NCBI GenBank assembly: GCA_963701735.1
Contig: CAVPBI010000017.1
Coordinates: 124,001-188,000 of the forward strand
DNA from: CAWABB01 sp963701735
GTDB lineage: Bacteria; Bacteroidota; Ignavibacteria; UBA10030; UBA6906
Direction of reading: 5' to 3'
Length of the DNA: 64,000 bases
The translations under genes were made by a program, and so were the position numbers. Below are positions 9,386-19,500 of the stretch, one piece after another. The stretch's first letter is position 1. Each line of letters starts with the position of its first letter. The notes beneath the pieces are model-generated. The model was given only the letters and a program-made list of their open reading frames with translations. It did no database searches and was not told where the DNA came from.

Positions 9386-10549
9386 ATGAAGGTTCACGAG
9401 TATCAGGGGAAAGAGATTCTGCGCGCGTACAACGTCGCTGTCCCACGCGGCACAGTCGCTTTCAACGTGGATGAGGCGGTCCGTGGCGCCGAGGAGCTCG
9501 GCGGACCGATCTGGGTGGTGAAGGCGCAAATCCATGCCGGGGGACGCGGAAAGGGCGGCGGCGTGAAGATCGCCCGGAGCATCGACGAGGTCCGTGCGCT
9601 GGCCGGGCAGATGCTCGGCATGCGTTTGGTGACCCACCAGACCGGCCCGGAAGGCCGCATCGTCAGGCGCCTCCTGATCGAGGAGGGGGTCGGCATCGCC
9701 CGCGAGCTGTACCTGGGCGTGACGCTGGACCGGTCGACCTCGCGAAACGTCGTGATGGCGTCCACCGAAGGAGGCGTGGAGATCGAGAAGGTTGCCGCGG
9801 AGTCGCCGGAGAAGATCCTGAAGGAGTTCGTCGACCGCGGCATCGGATTCCAGGCCTACCAGGCCCGGAGCCTGGCCTACCGGCTGGGTCTGCGCGGGGA
9901 CGCGCTCAAGAACGGCGTGAAGTTCCTGCATGCGCTGTACGCGGCGTACGAGGCGACCGACGCGTCGCTCGCCGAGATCAACCCGCTGGTGATCACCACC
10001 GAGGGGAAGGTCATCGCCCTCGACGCGAAAATGAACTTTGACGACAACGCGCTCGACCGCCATCCGGAGCTCCGCGATCTCCGCGATCTGGACGAGGAAG
10101 ATCCGCTGGAGGTGGAGGCGTCGAAGTCGAACCTGAACTACATCAAGCTTGACGGCAACGTGGGATGCATGGTGAACGGCGCCGGCCTGGCGATGGGCAC
10201 CATGGATATCATCAAGCTTGCCGGCGGCAATCCTGCCAACTTCCTGGATGTCGGCGGCGGCGCGAGCGCCGAGACGGTGGCGGCGGGATTCACGATCATC
10301 CTGGCCGACCCGAGCGTGAAGGCGGTGCTGATCAACATCTTCGGCGGCATCGTCCGCTGCGATCGCGTGGCCACAGGCGTCGTCGAGGCCGCCAGGCTGG
10401 TGCACGTCTCGATCCCGGTCGTCGTCCGGCTGGCGGGCACCAACGCCGAGCTCGCCGGGGAAATCCTCCGCGCGTCAGGGCTGAACTTCCTCGTGGCTTC
10501 GAGCCTGAAAGAGGCCGCCGAGAAGGTCACCCAGGCGATTGCGGCGTAG
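9386..10549 (+). CDS. sucC: Succinate-CoA ligase (ADP-forming) beta subunit
   Basis: SucC carries the ATP-grasp domain of succinyl-CoA synthetase in the TCA cycle. The 387-residue protein begins MKVHEYQGKEILRAYNV, the family hallmark, and has KAQIHAGGRGKGGGVK (near 46-61) for nucleotide binding, EINPLVIT (near 196) and the C-terminal FGGIVRCDRVATGVVEA power-helix region. GAGGAGG at 9375-9381 is its ribosome site. The alpha subunit gene sucD is not in this window, which is unusual because sucCD are commonly adjacent; in FCB bacteria they are often separated. Confidence 0.95.
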   Translation: MKVHEYQGKEILRAYNVAVPRGTVAFNVDEAVRGAEELGGPIWVVKAQIHAGGRGKGGGVKIARSIDEVRALAGQMLGMRLVTHQTGPEGRIVRRLLIEEGVGIARELYLGVTLDRSTSRNVVMASTEGGVEIEKVAAESPEKILKEFVDRGIGFQAYQARSLAYRLGLRGDALKNGVKFLHALYAAYEATDASLAEINPLVITTEGKVIALDAKMNFDDNALDRHPELRDLRDLDEEDPLEVEASKSNLNYIKLDGNVGCMVNGAGLAMGTMDIIKLAGGNPANFLDVGGGASAETVAAGFTIILADPSVKAVLINIFGGIVRCDRVATGVVEAARLVHVSIPVVVRLAGTNAELAGEILRASGLNFLVASSLKEAAEKVTQAIAA

Positions 10550-10567
10550 CGAGGGAGATCCCGCCGC

Positions 10568-12046
10568 GTGAAGCTCAACGAAGCCTACGAGCCCGTCATC
10601 GGGCTGGAAGTCCATGCCCAGATGCTGACCGCCACAAAGGCGTTCTGCGGCTGCTCCACGACGTTCGGGGGAGATCCCAACACGAACGTCTGTCCGGTCT
10701 GCCTCGGCATGCCGGGCACGCTTCCGGTCCTGAACCGCCGCCTCGTCGACTTCGTGCTCCGTCTCGGGATCGCGACGGGCTGCACGATCGCGCCGCGCTC
10801 GATCTTCGCCCGCAAGAACTATTTCTATCCCGATCTTCCCAAGGGGTATCAGATCTCGCAGTTCGAGGAGCCGATCTGCACGGACGGGTTTCTCGAGATC
10901 GATCATGACGACGGGACGCGCAAGCGGATCGGGATCACGCGCATCCACATGGAAGAGGATGCCGGGAAGTCGATCCACGACCTGTCGGTCGACACCCTCG
11001 TCGACGTCAACCGGTGCGGCGTGCCGCTGATCGAGATCGTGAGCGAGCCGGACATCCGCTCGCCGCGCGAGGCCTACCTGTACCTTGTGAGGATGCGGCA
11101 GATCGTCACCTACCTCGGCATCTGCGACGGGAACATGGAGGAGGGGAGCCTCCGGTGCGACGCGAACGTTTCGGTGCGCCGGAAAGGCGCGACTGCGTTC
11201 GGGACGAAAACCGAAGTCAAGAACATGAACTCGTTCCGGAACGTGGAGCGGGCGCTCGAGTTCGAGATCAACCGGCAGATCCAGCTCATCGAGGACGGCG
11301 GACGGGTGGTGCAGGAGACGCTGCTCTGGGACGCGGCGATGAACGCGGCATATCCGATGCGCAGCAAGGAAGAAGCGCACGATTACCGGTACTTCCCCGA
11401 CCCCGACCTGGTCCCGGTGCTTGTGGACGAACCATGGGTCGCCGGGGTGCGGTCGTCGCTGGTGGAGCTTCCTGACGTCCGCCGCGACCGGTACGTGGGT
11501 GAGCTCGGCCTCCCCCGGTACGACGCGGACGTGCTGACGGCGGAGAAAGAGATCGCGGACTTCTTCGAAGAGGCGCTCGCGGCCCTTCCGCGGGAAGCGG
11601 GCGCGGGGGTGCAGGAGAACGCGAAGGCGGTCAGCAACTGGGTGATGACCGAAGTCCTGCGCGTCCAGGGCGAGAAGAAGGTGGCGCTGAAGGAGTTGCC
11701 CGCGACGCCGGCCCGGCTGGCGGCTCTCCTCGGGCTCATCAAGGACGGGACGATCAGCGGGAAAATCGCCAAGGATGTCTTCGCGGTCATGGTGGAAAGC
11801 GGCGAGGAGCCCGGGGCGATCGTCCGCGCGCGCGGGCTGACGCAGGTCTCCGACGCCTCGGCCATCGAGCGGGTCGTGGAGGAGGTGCTGGACGCCAACC
11901 CGGCGCAGGTCGCGAAGTACATCGGCGGCAACGAGAAGGTGTTCGGGTTTTTCGTGGGCGAGACGATGAAGCGGATGGGGGGGAAGGCGAACCCCGCGGT
12001 CGTGAACCAGACCCTGCAGCGGAAGCTCGGAGAGAGGAAAGGGTGA
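10568..12046 (+). CDS. gatB: Asp-tRNA(Asn)/Glu-tRNA(Gln) amidotransferase subunit B
   Basis: GatB is the kinase-like subunit of the GatCAB complex that amidates mischarged Glu-tRNA(Gln) or Asp-tRNA(Asn). The 492-residue protein starts EAYEPVIGLEVHAQM and carries the CGCSTTFGGDPNTNVCPVCL zinc region (near 28-47), MEEDAGKSIHD (near 138) and a C-terminal YqeY/tail domain. The start is GTG 10568 after GAGGGAG at 10551-10557. gatA and gatC lie elsewhere. It follows sucC by 18 bases and is followed by the universal stress gene after 3 bases. Confidence 0.96.
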   Translation: MKLNEAYEPVIGLEVHAQMLTATKAFCGCSTTFGGDPNTNVCPVCLGMPGTLPVLNRRLVDFVLRLGIATGCTIAPRSIFARKNYFYPDLPKGYQISQFEEPICTDGFLEIDHDDGTRKRIGITRIHMEEDAGKSIHDLSVDTLVDVNRCGVPLIEIVSEPDIRSPREAYLYLVRMRQIVTYLGICDGNMEEGSLRCDANVSVRRKGATAFGTKTEVKNMNSFRNVERALEFEINRQIQLIEDGGRVVQETLLWDAAMNAAYPMRSKEEAHDYRYFPDPDLVPVLVDEPWVAGVRSSLVELPDVRRDRYVGELGLPRYDADVLTAEKEIADFFEEALAALPREAGAGVQENAKAVSNWVMTEVLRVQGEKKVALKELPATPARLAALLGLIKDGTISGKIAKDVFAVMVESGEEPGAIVRARGLTQVSDASAIERVVEEVLDANPAQVAKYIGGNEKVFGFFVGETMKRMGGKANPAVVNQTLQRKLGERKG

Positions 12047-12049
12047 ACG

Positions 12050-12974
12050 GTGTACGAACTCGACAGCATACTGGTGCCGACGGATTTCTCGCGGCACACG
12101 GACGATGCGCTTGAACACGCCGTAGCGTTCGGGGAGGAGTACGGGGCAGAGATCACCCTCCTCCATGTCGACGAATTCAACTGTGTCGCCTCTGGGCGCC
12201 GCGCAGGTGCGCGACGAGGCTGTGACCGCGTACCAGCGGAGAAAGGAAGCGTTCCTGGAGGAGCAGTTCGCGCGCGCCCGCGCCGCCCTGAAGGGGCGGA
12301 ACGTCCGGCTCAGGACTGAGGTGCTGCCGGGCCGGGCCTACAAGGTGATCGTCGAAGAAAGCGAGCGGCTGCAGTACGACCTGATCGTCATCGCGACGCG
12401 CGGACTCACGCATCTGTCGTCAAACCTGATCGGGAGCACCGCGGAGCGTGTCGTGAGGCTGTCGCGGCAGCCCGTCCTGAGCATCCAGTGCGGGCCACGC
12501 ATCAAGGGGGCGGTGAACTCGGTCCTCTGCCCGACGGACCTCTCGCCGGCGGGAAACGTCGGCCTGTCGTATGCGCTCTCGATCGCGCGGCGGCACAACG
12601 CGAAGCTCTATTTGCAGTTCGTGAACGAGCTCGACAGGCCCGAGGCGGAGTCGGAGATCCGCAAGCGATTCCCGGACCTGAGCGAGCATCACCCCCAGGC
12701 GCGGGAGGTGACGATCGAGTACATCTTCGACAGGGATGTCGAGCCCAGCAATTCCATCATCCGCTTCGCGGACGACCGGGACGTGGATTTGATTGTCATG
12801 TCCACCCATGGTCGCAAGGGACTCCGGCGGGTCCATATCGGCAACACCACCGCTGAAGTCGTGCGGCAGTCCACGAGGCCAGTCCTGACTATCACACATC
12901 CGTTTCACAGGAAGATCTTTGCGCGTCCTGTGACCGAGAAGACCACCATCACCATGCCGGGGATGGACCGGTGA
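12050..12974 (+). CDS. Tandem universal stress protein (frameshifted)
   Basis: Two UspA domains are encoded in tandem, but in two frames. From GTG 12050 the first frame reads SILVPTDFSRHTDDALEHAV and ITLLHVDEFN, then loses family resemblance after about 12180. From about 12165 the next frame continues with AAQVRDEAVTAYQRRKEAFL, the IVIATRGLTHLSSNLIGSTA nucleotide loop and a complete second UspA domain (SVLCPTDLSPAGN near 12519-12557; MSTHGRKGLRRVHIGNTTAE near 12799-12858). One extra base around 12180-12195 explains the break. USP proteins bind ATP or other nucleotides and act in stress survival. GTG 12050 is nearly fused to the gatB stop. A sequencing error is the most likely cause of the frameshift. 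Confidence 0.85.
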
Positions 12975-13004
12975 GTTCCGCGCTGGCGCAGCCGATCCCC
13001 CGCG

Positions 13005-13030
13005 ACAGAGGATACCAACAGAGGATACCA
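13005..13030 (+). repeat. Perfect 13-bp tandem duplication over the tpiA ribosome site
   Basis: ACAGAGGATACCA occurs at 13005-13017 and again directly at 13018-13030. Each copy contains GAGG, so the tpiA start is preceded by a duplicated ribosome-binding segment. Confidence 0.9.
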
Positions 13031-13788
13031 TGAGACGTTCGATCATTGCCGGCAACTGGAAGATGTACAACGATGCGGCGCAGACCGCAGCCCTCATTGA
13101 TGCGCTGAAGCAGCAGCTCCCGCCCGGCAGGCCCGATGCGCTGGTCGTCGTGTGCCCCCCGTTCACATCGCTGCCCGCCGCCGCCGACCGGCTGAGCGGC
13201 GGCACGATCCGTCTCGGCGCGCAGAACATGTCCGAGCACGACGAGGGGGCGTACACCGGCGAGGTCTCCTGGAAGATGCTCGTGGGCGCGGGGTGCACGT
13301 ATGTGATTCTCGGCCACTCCGAGCGGCGCCAGTACTTCAAGGAAACAGACGACCTGATCAACCGGAAAGCGCGCACTGCGCTCGCCCACGGGCTGCAGCC
13401 GATACTCTGCGTCGGCGAGACGCTGGAGGAGCGCGAAAGCAACAGGACAGCGGCCGTGGTATCGGGACAGGTGAAGGGCGTCCTGCATGGTCTGACGCCG
13501 ACCGATATGCGGTCGGTGGTCATCGCCTACGAGCCGGTCTGGGCCATCGGTACCGGGAGGAATGCCACTCCCCAGCAGGCCCAGGAGGTTCACGCCATGA
13601 TCCGGGGCCTCGTGAGAGAGATGCTCGGCGGCGAGGTGGCTGAAAGCCTCACGATTCAGTACGGCGGCAGCGTGAAACCTGACAATGCGTCAGATCTGTT
13701 GCGCCAATCCGACATTGACGGGGCACTTGTCGGAGGCGCATCGCTCAAGGCTGATGCCTTTGCCGCCATCGTTCGGGCCGCGAAGTAG
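13030..13788 (+). CDS. tpiA: Triosephosphate isomerase
   Basis: TpiA interconverts dihydroxyacetone phosphate and glyceraldehyde 3-phosphate. The 252-residue TIM barrel has all catalytic residues: the lysine in IAGNWKMYND (near 11), the histidine in ILGHSERRQYFKE (near 97) and the glutamate in IAYEPVWAIGTGRNA (near 169). The phosphate loop is IQYGGSVKPDN. Length is normal. It is separated from gap and pgk by about 9 kb but is encoded on the same strand. The ribosome site upstream is duplicated, and an intrinsic terminator follows. Confidence 0.97.
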   Translation: MRRSIIAGNWKMYNDAAQTAALIDALKQQLPPGRPDALVVVCPPFTSLPAAADRLSGGTIRLGAQNMSEHDEGAYTGEVSWKMLVGAGCTYVILGHSERRQYFKETDDLINRKARTALAHGLQPILCVGETLEERESNRTAAVVSGQVKGVLHGLTPTDMRSVVIAYEPVWAIGTGRNATPQQAQEVHAMIRGLVREMLGGEVAESLTIQYGGSVKPDNASDLLRQSDIDGALVGGASLKADAFAAIVRAAK

Positions 13789-13792
13789 AAAC

Positions 13793-13815
13793 AGACGCCG
13801 AATTGGCGTTTTTTG
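13793..13815 (+). terminator. Intrinsic terminator after tpiA
   Basis: ACGCC at 13795-13799 pairs with GGCGT at 13805-13809, and the stem extends by two more pairs including a G-T pair. The loop is GAATT and a run of six T follows from 13809. It lies 7 bases after the tpiA stop. Confidence 0.75.
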
Positions 13816-13825
13816 ATGATTTTCG

Positions 13826-13854
13826 TTGCAATCCCGGGCCATTTTTGTTATATT
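13826..13854 (+). promoter_or_regulatory. Promoter of GH2-like membrane protein/smc region
   Basis: TTGCAA at 13826-13831, 17 bases, TATATT at 13849-13854, followed by a leader of about 40 bases to TTG 13901. Confidence 0.65.
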
Positions 13855-13900
13855 AGAAGGACGTTCCTAATCTCCTACCCGAACAGGCGGTCACAACTAC

Positions 13901-16525
13901 TTGGTCTCTCTGCAGTTTAAAGGAGCCGGCGCACGGAGACGTCTTCGTACACTCCTGCTTTTGCTCTTCCTGACACCGTTTGTCACCCCGCAGTCATCAG
14001 TCTCTCAACTGAGGTTCCTGGAAGCCGGCTTTCCGACTCTCGCGGGGGCCGATGCAGTGCCGTACATCGACTCACCCACCCGCATCAAGATCGACCTCGC
14101 GGGCCAGTGGGAGTACGATGCAGGCGGCGACAACCGGGGGACAGTTCGGATCCCCGGCGCGTACGATTTCTTCGGGCCCGTCACATTCACCCGCCGCTTC
14201 GAACTCTCGCCGGGGTTGCTCGACACGACACAGCTGCACCTTGTCGGTCTCGGCATCACGAACACGTGTGAGATCTACCTCAACGGCGAGTTCCTGACCA
14301 GCCACGGCGGCGGGAGCACCAGCCTCAGCGTCCTGATCCCCGGCAACATGGTCCAGGTGGGTCGGGAGAACGTGGTGCGCGTCGTTACGACGAACGTTCT
14401 CGATCCCCGTCGCTCTCTCCCCCTGAAGCAGCAGGTCGGCGGCCTGCGCACGTACGGTGGCATCACGCGCGACCTGTATCTCCTGGCCACCCCGCGCACA
14501 TACATCGGTGACGTGGTCGCGTCAAGCACCGTGCTGCCTTCCGGCACGGAGGCCCGCGTCCGCGTCTCCATGGACATCGAGGGGCAACAGGCGGCGCTGC
14601 CTCCCGGCACCACTCCCGTCGTCTGGTGTGAAGTCCTCGAAAAACTGAGCGGCACGCCGGTCGCCGCCAGCAAGCCGGCCCCGGTGGTTCTTGCAGACGC
14701 CGGCTGGCAGGCGCCGGTCGTGGAGCTCCCCATCACCGGGTTCAAGCCGTGGTCCCCGGCGACGCCCGACCTGTACATCGTCAGGTCCCGCCTCGGCATG
14801 CAGGTCGGGAAGGACGTGACGGTTCTCGATCAGCACGACCTCAACATCGGCATCCGGAAGATCTCGATCACCGGCGGCGACATCCTGCTCAACGGCGTCC
14901 GCCTCGTGTTGAAGGGGGTCAACTGGATCGAGGACCACCCCGTGAGGGGCAGCGCTCTCTCGTACGAAGACCGTGAGCGCGACATCGTGATGATCAAAGG
15001 GCTGGGCGCGAACGCGGTCCGCTTCGCAGGCCATCCGCCTCACCCGTACATGCTGAACCTGTGCGACCGCTACGGCCTCCTCGCGCTCGTCGATGCTCCG
15101 ATCGTCGGCGTGCCGGGACCGATGATGGCGGATGAAGGATTCCTGGAAATGTCCGCCACTGCGGTCCGGCAGATGATCACCCGCGACAGGAATCATGCGT
15201 CGGTGCTCGCGTGGGGCCTCGTCGACGATTGCGATCCGGTCGCGCCGGAAGGCCTGGCCTTCCTGGACTCGCTGGCGCGGCTCGCGAGGTCGCTCGACGC
15301 GCGCCCGGTGTACGGCGCGTTCAGGCTCGTCCCCGGGGACAGCGCGAGCGGGCTGGTGGACCTTGCGGGGTTGAACGTCGGGCCTGGCGATCTGAAGTCC
15401 TTCAAGTCGCTCATCGCCGACTGGCGCGCCCTGCACCGCACGAAGCCGGTGTTCGTGTCGCGGATGGGGACCGAAGTGCAGCATGACAACCGGCAGGGCT
15501 ACAGCGACCCGATGTCGCAACAGGCCCAGGCGCGGTACTTCCTGCAGCGATTCGACGCGTTGCGCACCGAGGACTACGACGGCGGATTCGTCCGGTCGTT
15601 CAACGACGCGCGGGCCGACAGGCCGTCGCTGGAAGCCAACAACGGCGATCCCTTGCTGCTCTCGTACGGGCTGACCAGCGAGGGGCGCGAAAAGCGCATT
15701 GCGTACGACGCCGTGCGGTCCGTGTTCAACGGCGAGAAGTTTGCCGCGCTTCCGATCGGGGCGTACGCTCAGAGCTCGCCGATGATCTTCATCGTGGTCG
15801 GATTCGTGCTGCTCGTGGCCGTCGCGTACCTGTACAACGCGAACAGGAGGTTCCGGGAGAGCCTCAGCCGGTCCCTCATGAACTCCTACAACTTCTTCTC
15901 CGACGTCCGCGACCAGCACCTTGTCTCGAGCATTCAGAGCACCCTGCTGGGCATGGCCACCGCCATCGCGTTCGCGGTCGTGTTCTCCAGCTTCCTCCAT
16001 CATTTCCGGACGAGCCCCATCGTCGACCAGGCGCTCTCCATGGTCCTGGTGTCCGACGGCGCAAAGGCCGCAGCCATCGAGCTGATCCGCAACCCTGCGC
16101 TCGCGATCGGCTATTTCTCGCTGGCGGTCTTCGTCAAGTTCCTGCTGATCACGCTCGTCATTCTCCTGCTGCGCCTCCTCGTGAAAGTGCGGGTGTATCC
16201 GTACCACGCCTATTCGGTGACGATGTGGTCAACCGCCCCGATGCTGCTCCTCATTCCCATCGGGATGGTGCTCTACCGCGTCATCGAGACGAGCGTCTAT
16301 GTCCTCCCCGCGATTGCGGTGGTGATCCTGATCCTCCTCTGGGTCTACTTCCGCATCCTGAAAGGGGTCTCGATCATGTACGATGTCCCGGCCTTCAGGG
16401 TCTACCTCGTGGGGGTCCTCCTGGTGGCGGCGGCGTGCGGGATGATCTACGCGTACTTCAACGTCTATCACGCAGCGCCCGACTACATCGGGTACCTGTA
16501 CCAGCAGTTCGTCAGTGCCCGCTGA
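13901..16525 (+). CDS. GH2-like (apparently catalytically dead) protein with C-terminal multi-pass membrane domain
   Basis: The 874-residue product starts with a signal-like segment (TLLLLLFLTPFVTPQSS, about 18-34). A glycoside hydrolase family 2 architecture follows: a jelly-roll sugar-binding domain (DLAGQWEYDAGG; YLNGEFLTSHGG), the hallmark RTYGGITRDLYLLA near 185-198, an Ig-like domain, and a TIM barrel starting near GVNWIEDHP (345). Where active GH2 enzymes have Gly-Asn-Glu this protein has W438-G-L-V-D-D443. The nucleophile motif Ser-Glu-x-Gly is replaced by S-R521-M-G. Both catalytic glutamates therefore seem lost. About six hydrophobic helices follow at roughly 625-865, resembling a Yip1-type membrane domain. 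The outer part probably faces the periplasm. TTG 13901 is a weakly supported start. A GH2 fused to this membrane part is unusual, and its function is unknown. Confidence 0.75.
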   Translation: MVSLQFKGAGARRRLRTLLLLLFLTPFVTPQSSVSQLRFLEAGFPTLAGADAVPYIDSPTRIKIDLAGQWEYDAGGDNRGTVRIPGAYDFFGPVTFTRRFELSPGLLDTTQLHLVGLGITNTCEIYLNGEFLTSHGGGSTSLSVLIPGNMVQVGRENVVRVVTTNVLDPRRSLPLKQQVGGLRTYGGITRDLYLLATPRTYIGDVVASSTVLPSGTEARVRVSMDIEGQQAALPPGTTPVVWCEVLEKLSGTPVAASKPAPVVLADAGWQAPVVELPITGFKPWSPATPDLYIVRSRLGMQVGKDVTVLDQHDLNIGIRKISITGGDILLNGVRLVLKGVNWIEDHPVRGSALSYEDRERDIVMIKGLGANAVRFAGHPPHPYMLNLCDRYGLLALVDAPIVGVPGPMMADEGFLEMSATAVRQMITRDRNHASVLAWGLVDDCDPVAPEGLAFLDSLARLARSLDARPVYGAFRLVPGDSASGLVDLAGLNVGPGDLKSFKSLIADWRALHRTKPVFVSRMGTEVQHDNRQGYSDPMSQQAQARYFLQRFDALRTEDYDGGFVRSFNDARADRPSLEANNGDPLLLSYGLTSEGREKRIAYDAVRSVFNGEKFAALPIGAYAQSSPMIFIVVGFVLLVAVAYLYNANRRFRESLSRSLMNSYNFFSDVRDQHLVSSIQSTLLGMATAIAFAVVFSSFLHHFRTSPIVDQALSMVLVSDGAKAAAIELIRNPALAIGYFSLAVFVKFLLITLVILLLRLLVKVRVYPYHAYSVTMWSTAPMLLLIPIGMVLYRVIETSVYVLPAIAVVILILLWVYFRILKGVSIMYDVPAFRVYLVGVLLVAAACGMIYAYFNVYHAAPDYIGYLYQQFVSAR

Positions 16526-16546
16526 GCGGCCTGACGCCGTAACTCC

Positions 16547-19500
16547 ATGTATCTTTCCAGACTCGAAATACTCGGCTTCAAGTCCTTCGCGCAGCGCGTC
16601 GGCCTGGCGTTCGACAGCGGGATATCCTCCATCGTCGGGCCCAACGGATGCGGGAAGACCAACATCGTCGACGCCATCCGCTGGGTGCTCGGCGAGCAGC
16701 GGTCGTCCGCCCTCCGCAGCGAGCGGATGGAGGACGTCATCTTCAACGGGACGAAGGCGCGCAAGCCGCTCGGCATGGCCGAGGTCTCCCTGGTCATCGA
16801 GAACACCAAGGGGATTCTCCCCTCGGATTACACGCAGGTGACCATCACGCGCCGCGTGTACCGGTCCGGCGAAAGCGAATATCTCCTGAACAGGATCCCG
16901 TGCCGCCTGAAGGACATCCTCGATCTCTTCATGGACACGGGCATGGGCGCCGACGCCTACTCCGTCATCGAGCTGAAGATGATCGAAACCATCCTCAGCG
17001 ACAAGACGGACGAACGGCGTCATCTGTTCGAAGAGGCGGCCGGGGTGACGAAGTACAAGCACCGCCGGCGGGCTGCGTACAGGAAGCTTGACGCTGTGCG
17101 CGCCGACCTGGTGCGCGTGAACGACATCGTTGCGGAAGTCCAGAAGGCCGTCAACGCGCTGGAACGCCAGGCGCGGAAGGCCGAACAGTTCCACGAGGTC
17201 AAGGCGCGCCTGCAGTCGATGGAAATCGACCTGATGGAGCGCGAGCTGGCGCAGTATCATCTCCGCGGTGAACCGCTGAAGGCGAAGCTCCTGGAGATGC
17301 GCCAGGAGAAGGCTGCGAACACATCCGCGCTCGCGGCAGAGGAGTCGTCGCTCGATCTGCTGCGCGACCGGGGCCTTGCGGCCGAGCACGCGCTCTCCGA
17401 CTGGCAGCGCAAGGTTGCCGCGCAGCGCGAGAAGATCCATCGCGTCGAGGAGCAGACGCTGGTGGCGCATGAGCGGACGCGGGCGCTGAACGAGAACGTG
17501 CTCAGGCTGGAGCAGGATATCGCCCGGCTGGAAGGCGACCGCGTCGTCCTGCACGAGCTCCGCGCAGACCTTCACGCGCGGATCGAAGAGCTCCAGGCCG
17601 ACGAGGGCCGCCACAGGGCGGCGCTCGAAGAACGAAAGGCCGAGTTCGACGCCACGACCGCCCAGCTCGATGCCCGCCGGAGCGAGCTGCAACATCTGAA
17701 CGACGGACTGATCACCGTCGTCCATGAGACCGCGGACCTTCAGACGGAGCTCGACCGGAAAACCGCCCGGATGGACAACCTTGCCGGCCGCATCGAGCGC
17801 GCCGAGGAAGAGATCGCCGGGTACGAGCAGGATATCGTCCGCCTCGATACGTCGATCGAAGAGCTGTCAGAGCAGGACCGTTTGCTGCGCCGTTCCAGCG
17901 CGACCGCCGAGCTGCAGCTGTACGACGCGGAGGCGCGCCGCGCCGACCTGCTCGCGCGAGCCGAGCAGCTGCGGGGGCGTGAGCTTGAGTTGCGCGGCGA
18001 CATCGAGCGCCGGCGCGCACGGGTGGAGTTCCTCCGCGGGCTGATGCAGAGCAGGGAAGGCCTCTCCGACGGGGCACGCTACCTCGCCGGCTCCGACCGG
18101 TGGGGCCGCGGACAATCCCGGACTGTTGCGGATGCGGTGGATGCCGACGAACGCTACCGGGTTGCCATCGAAACCGCCCTCGGCGAGTTCGGCAGCTGCC
18201 TGCTCGTCGACCGCGGGAAGGATGCCGACCTGGGCGTCGAGATTCTCCGGGCCGACGACCGGGGCAAAGCCACGTTCATCAGCATCGACCGCCTCCCGGA
18301 TTTCCAATCGGCCAGCGCGGCTCCGGGTATCCCGGGCGTCATCGGCTGGGCCGCAGATCTGGCGCGCTATGACCGGAGCCTGGCTCCCGTCTTCCGCCTG
18401 CTGCTGGACGGAGTGATGGTGGTCGAAAACCCCGAGGCCGCCGCCCGGGTGCGTTCCCTGCTCACAGGCGTCAAGTGCGTCACGCTGGACGGCGAGATCT
18501 ATACCGGCTTCGGCATCGTGCGGGGCGGGAGCCGCCGCCACGACGAGGGGCGTATGATCGGGAAGGAGCAGCAGATCGGCGAGCTCGAGGGCGAGATCCG
18601 CGGGCTGGAAGAGGAGCTTGCCGGCTTGATCCGTTCCCGGGACGAGCTGATGAGCGGCGTCGAAGCGGTCGACCTGAAAGGTCTGAAGGACGCCGTCAAG
18701 TCGATCGAACGGGACATGAGCGGCATCGAGGTCCGCATCGCCCAGGTGGCATTCGAAAAGAAGCGGGCCCAGGATATTATCGTCCGCAACCAGGACGACA
18801 TCAGGGCGCTGAACGAGGAGCTTGAGTCTCTCGCTCAGGGGGTGGAGAAGGACCGCCCGGCGATCGAGGCGCTGCGAGAGCGGAAGGCGGAGATCGAGAG
18901 GAACCTGGGCGCCCTCGCCAACAGCGTTGAAGGGCTCGACCGCGAGTGGACAGAGCGGTCCGCCGTTGTGCGCGACCTCGACATCGCGCTCGTGACGGCG
19001 CAGGGCGAGCTGCAGAATGCCCGCAACGACCTTCGCCGCTCGGACGCGAGCGAGGCGGAGCTGGAGCAATCGCTGCAGCGCCACCGGTCGGCGCTGGAAG
19101 AGACGCGCGCGGAGATGGCTACCACGGATGAGCGCAGCGGCGGAAACATTGCCGCGCTGGAAGGGCTGCGGCAGGAGATCCAGGACCTCGAGCGCGGCCA
19201 GTCGGTGTGCGAGACCGACGCCGTCTCGATCCGGGACGAGATCCATGCCGTGGAGTTGCGCATCAAGGACCTGCGGCGCACGGCCGACGACCTGGTGCGC
19301 ACGATGCACGACGCCGAATTGAAGGTCGCAGACCTGGACGCGAAAGCGGATCATCTGCGCGCCCGCGCCCTGGAGGAATTCGAGCATACGCTCCAGCTCA
19401 AAACCTACCCGGACACCGAGTTCGTGGACTTCGCATCGCTGCGCGACGAAATCCACGGCCTGCGCGACCGCGTCAAGACGCTGGGCAACATCAACTTCGC

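Noticed and set aside
14522..16207. 561-codon open frame antisense to the GH2-like gene
   Set aside because: His/Arg/Glu-rich shadow composition, with no start signal or domain.
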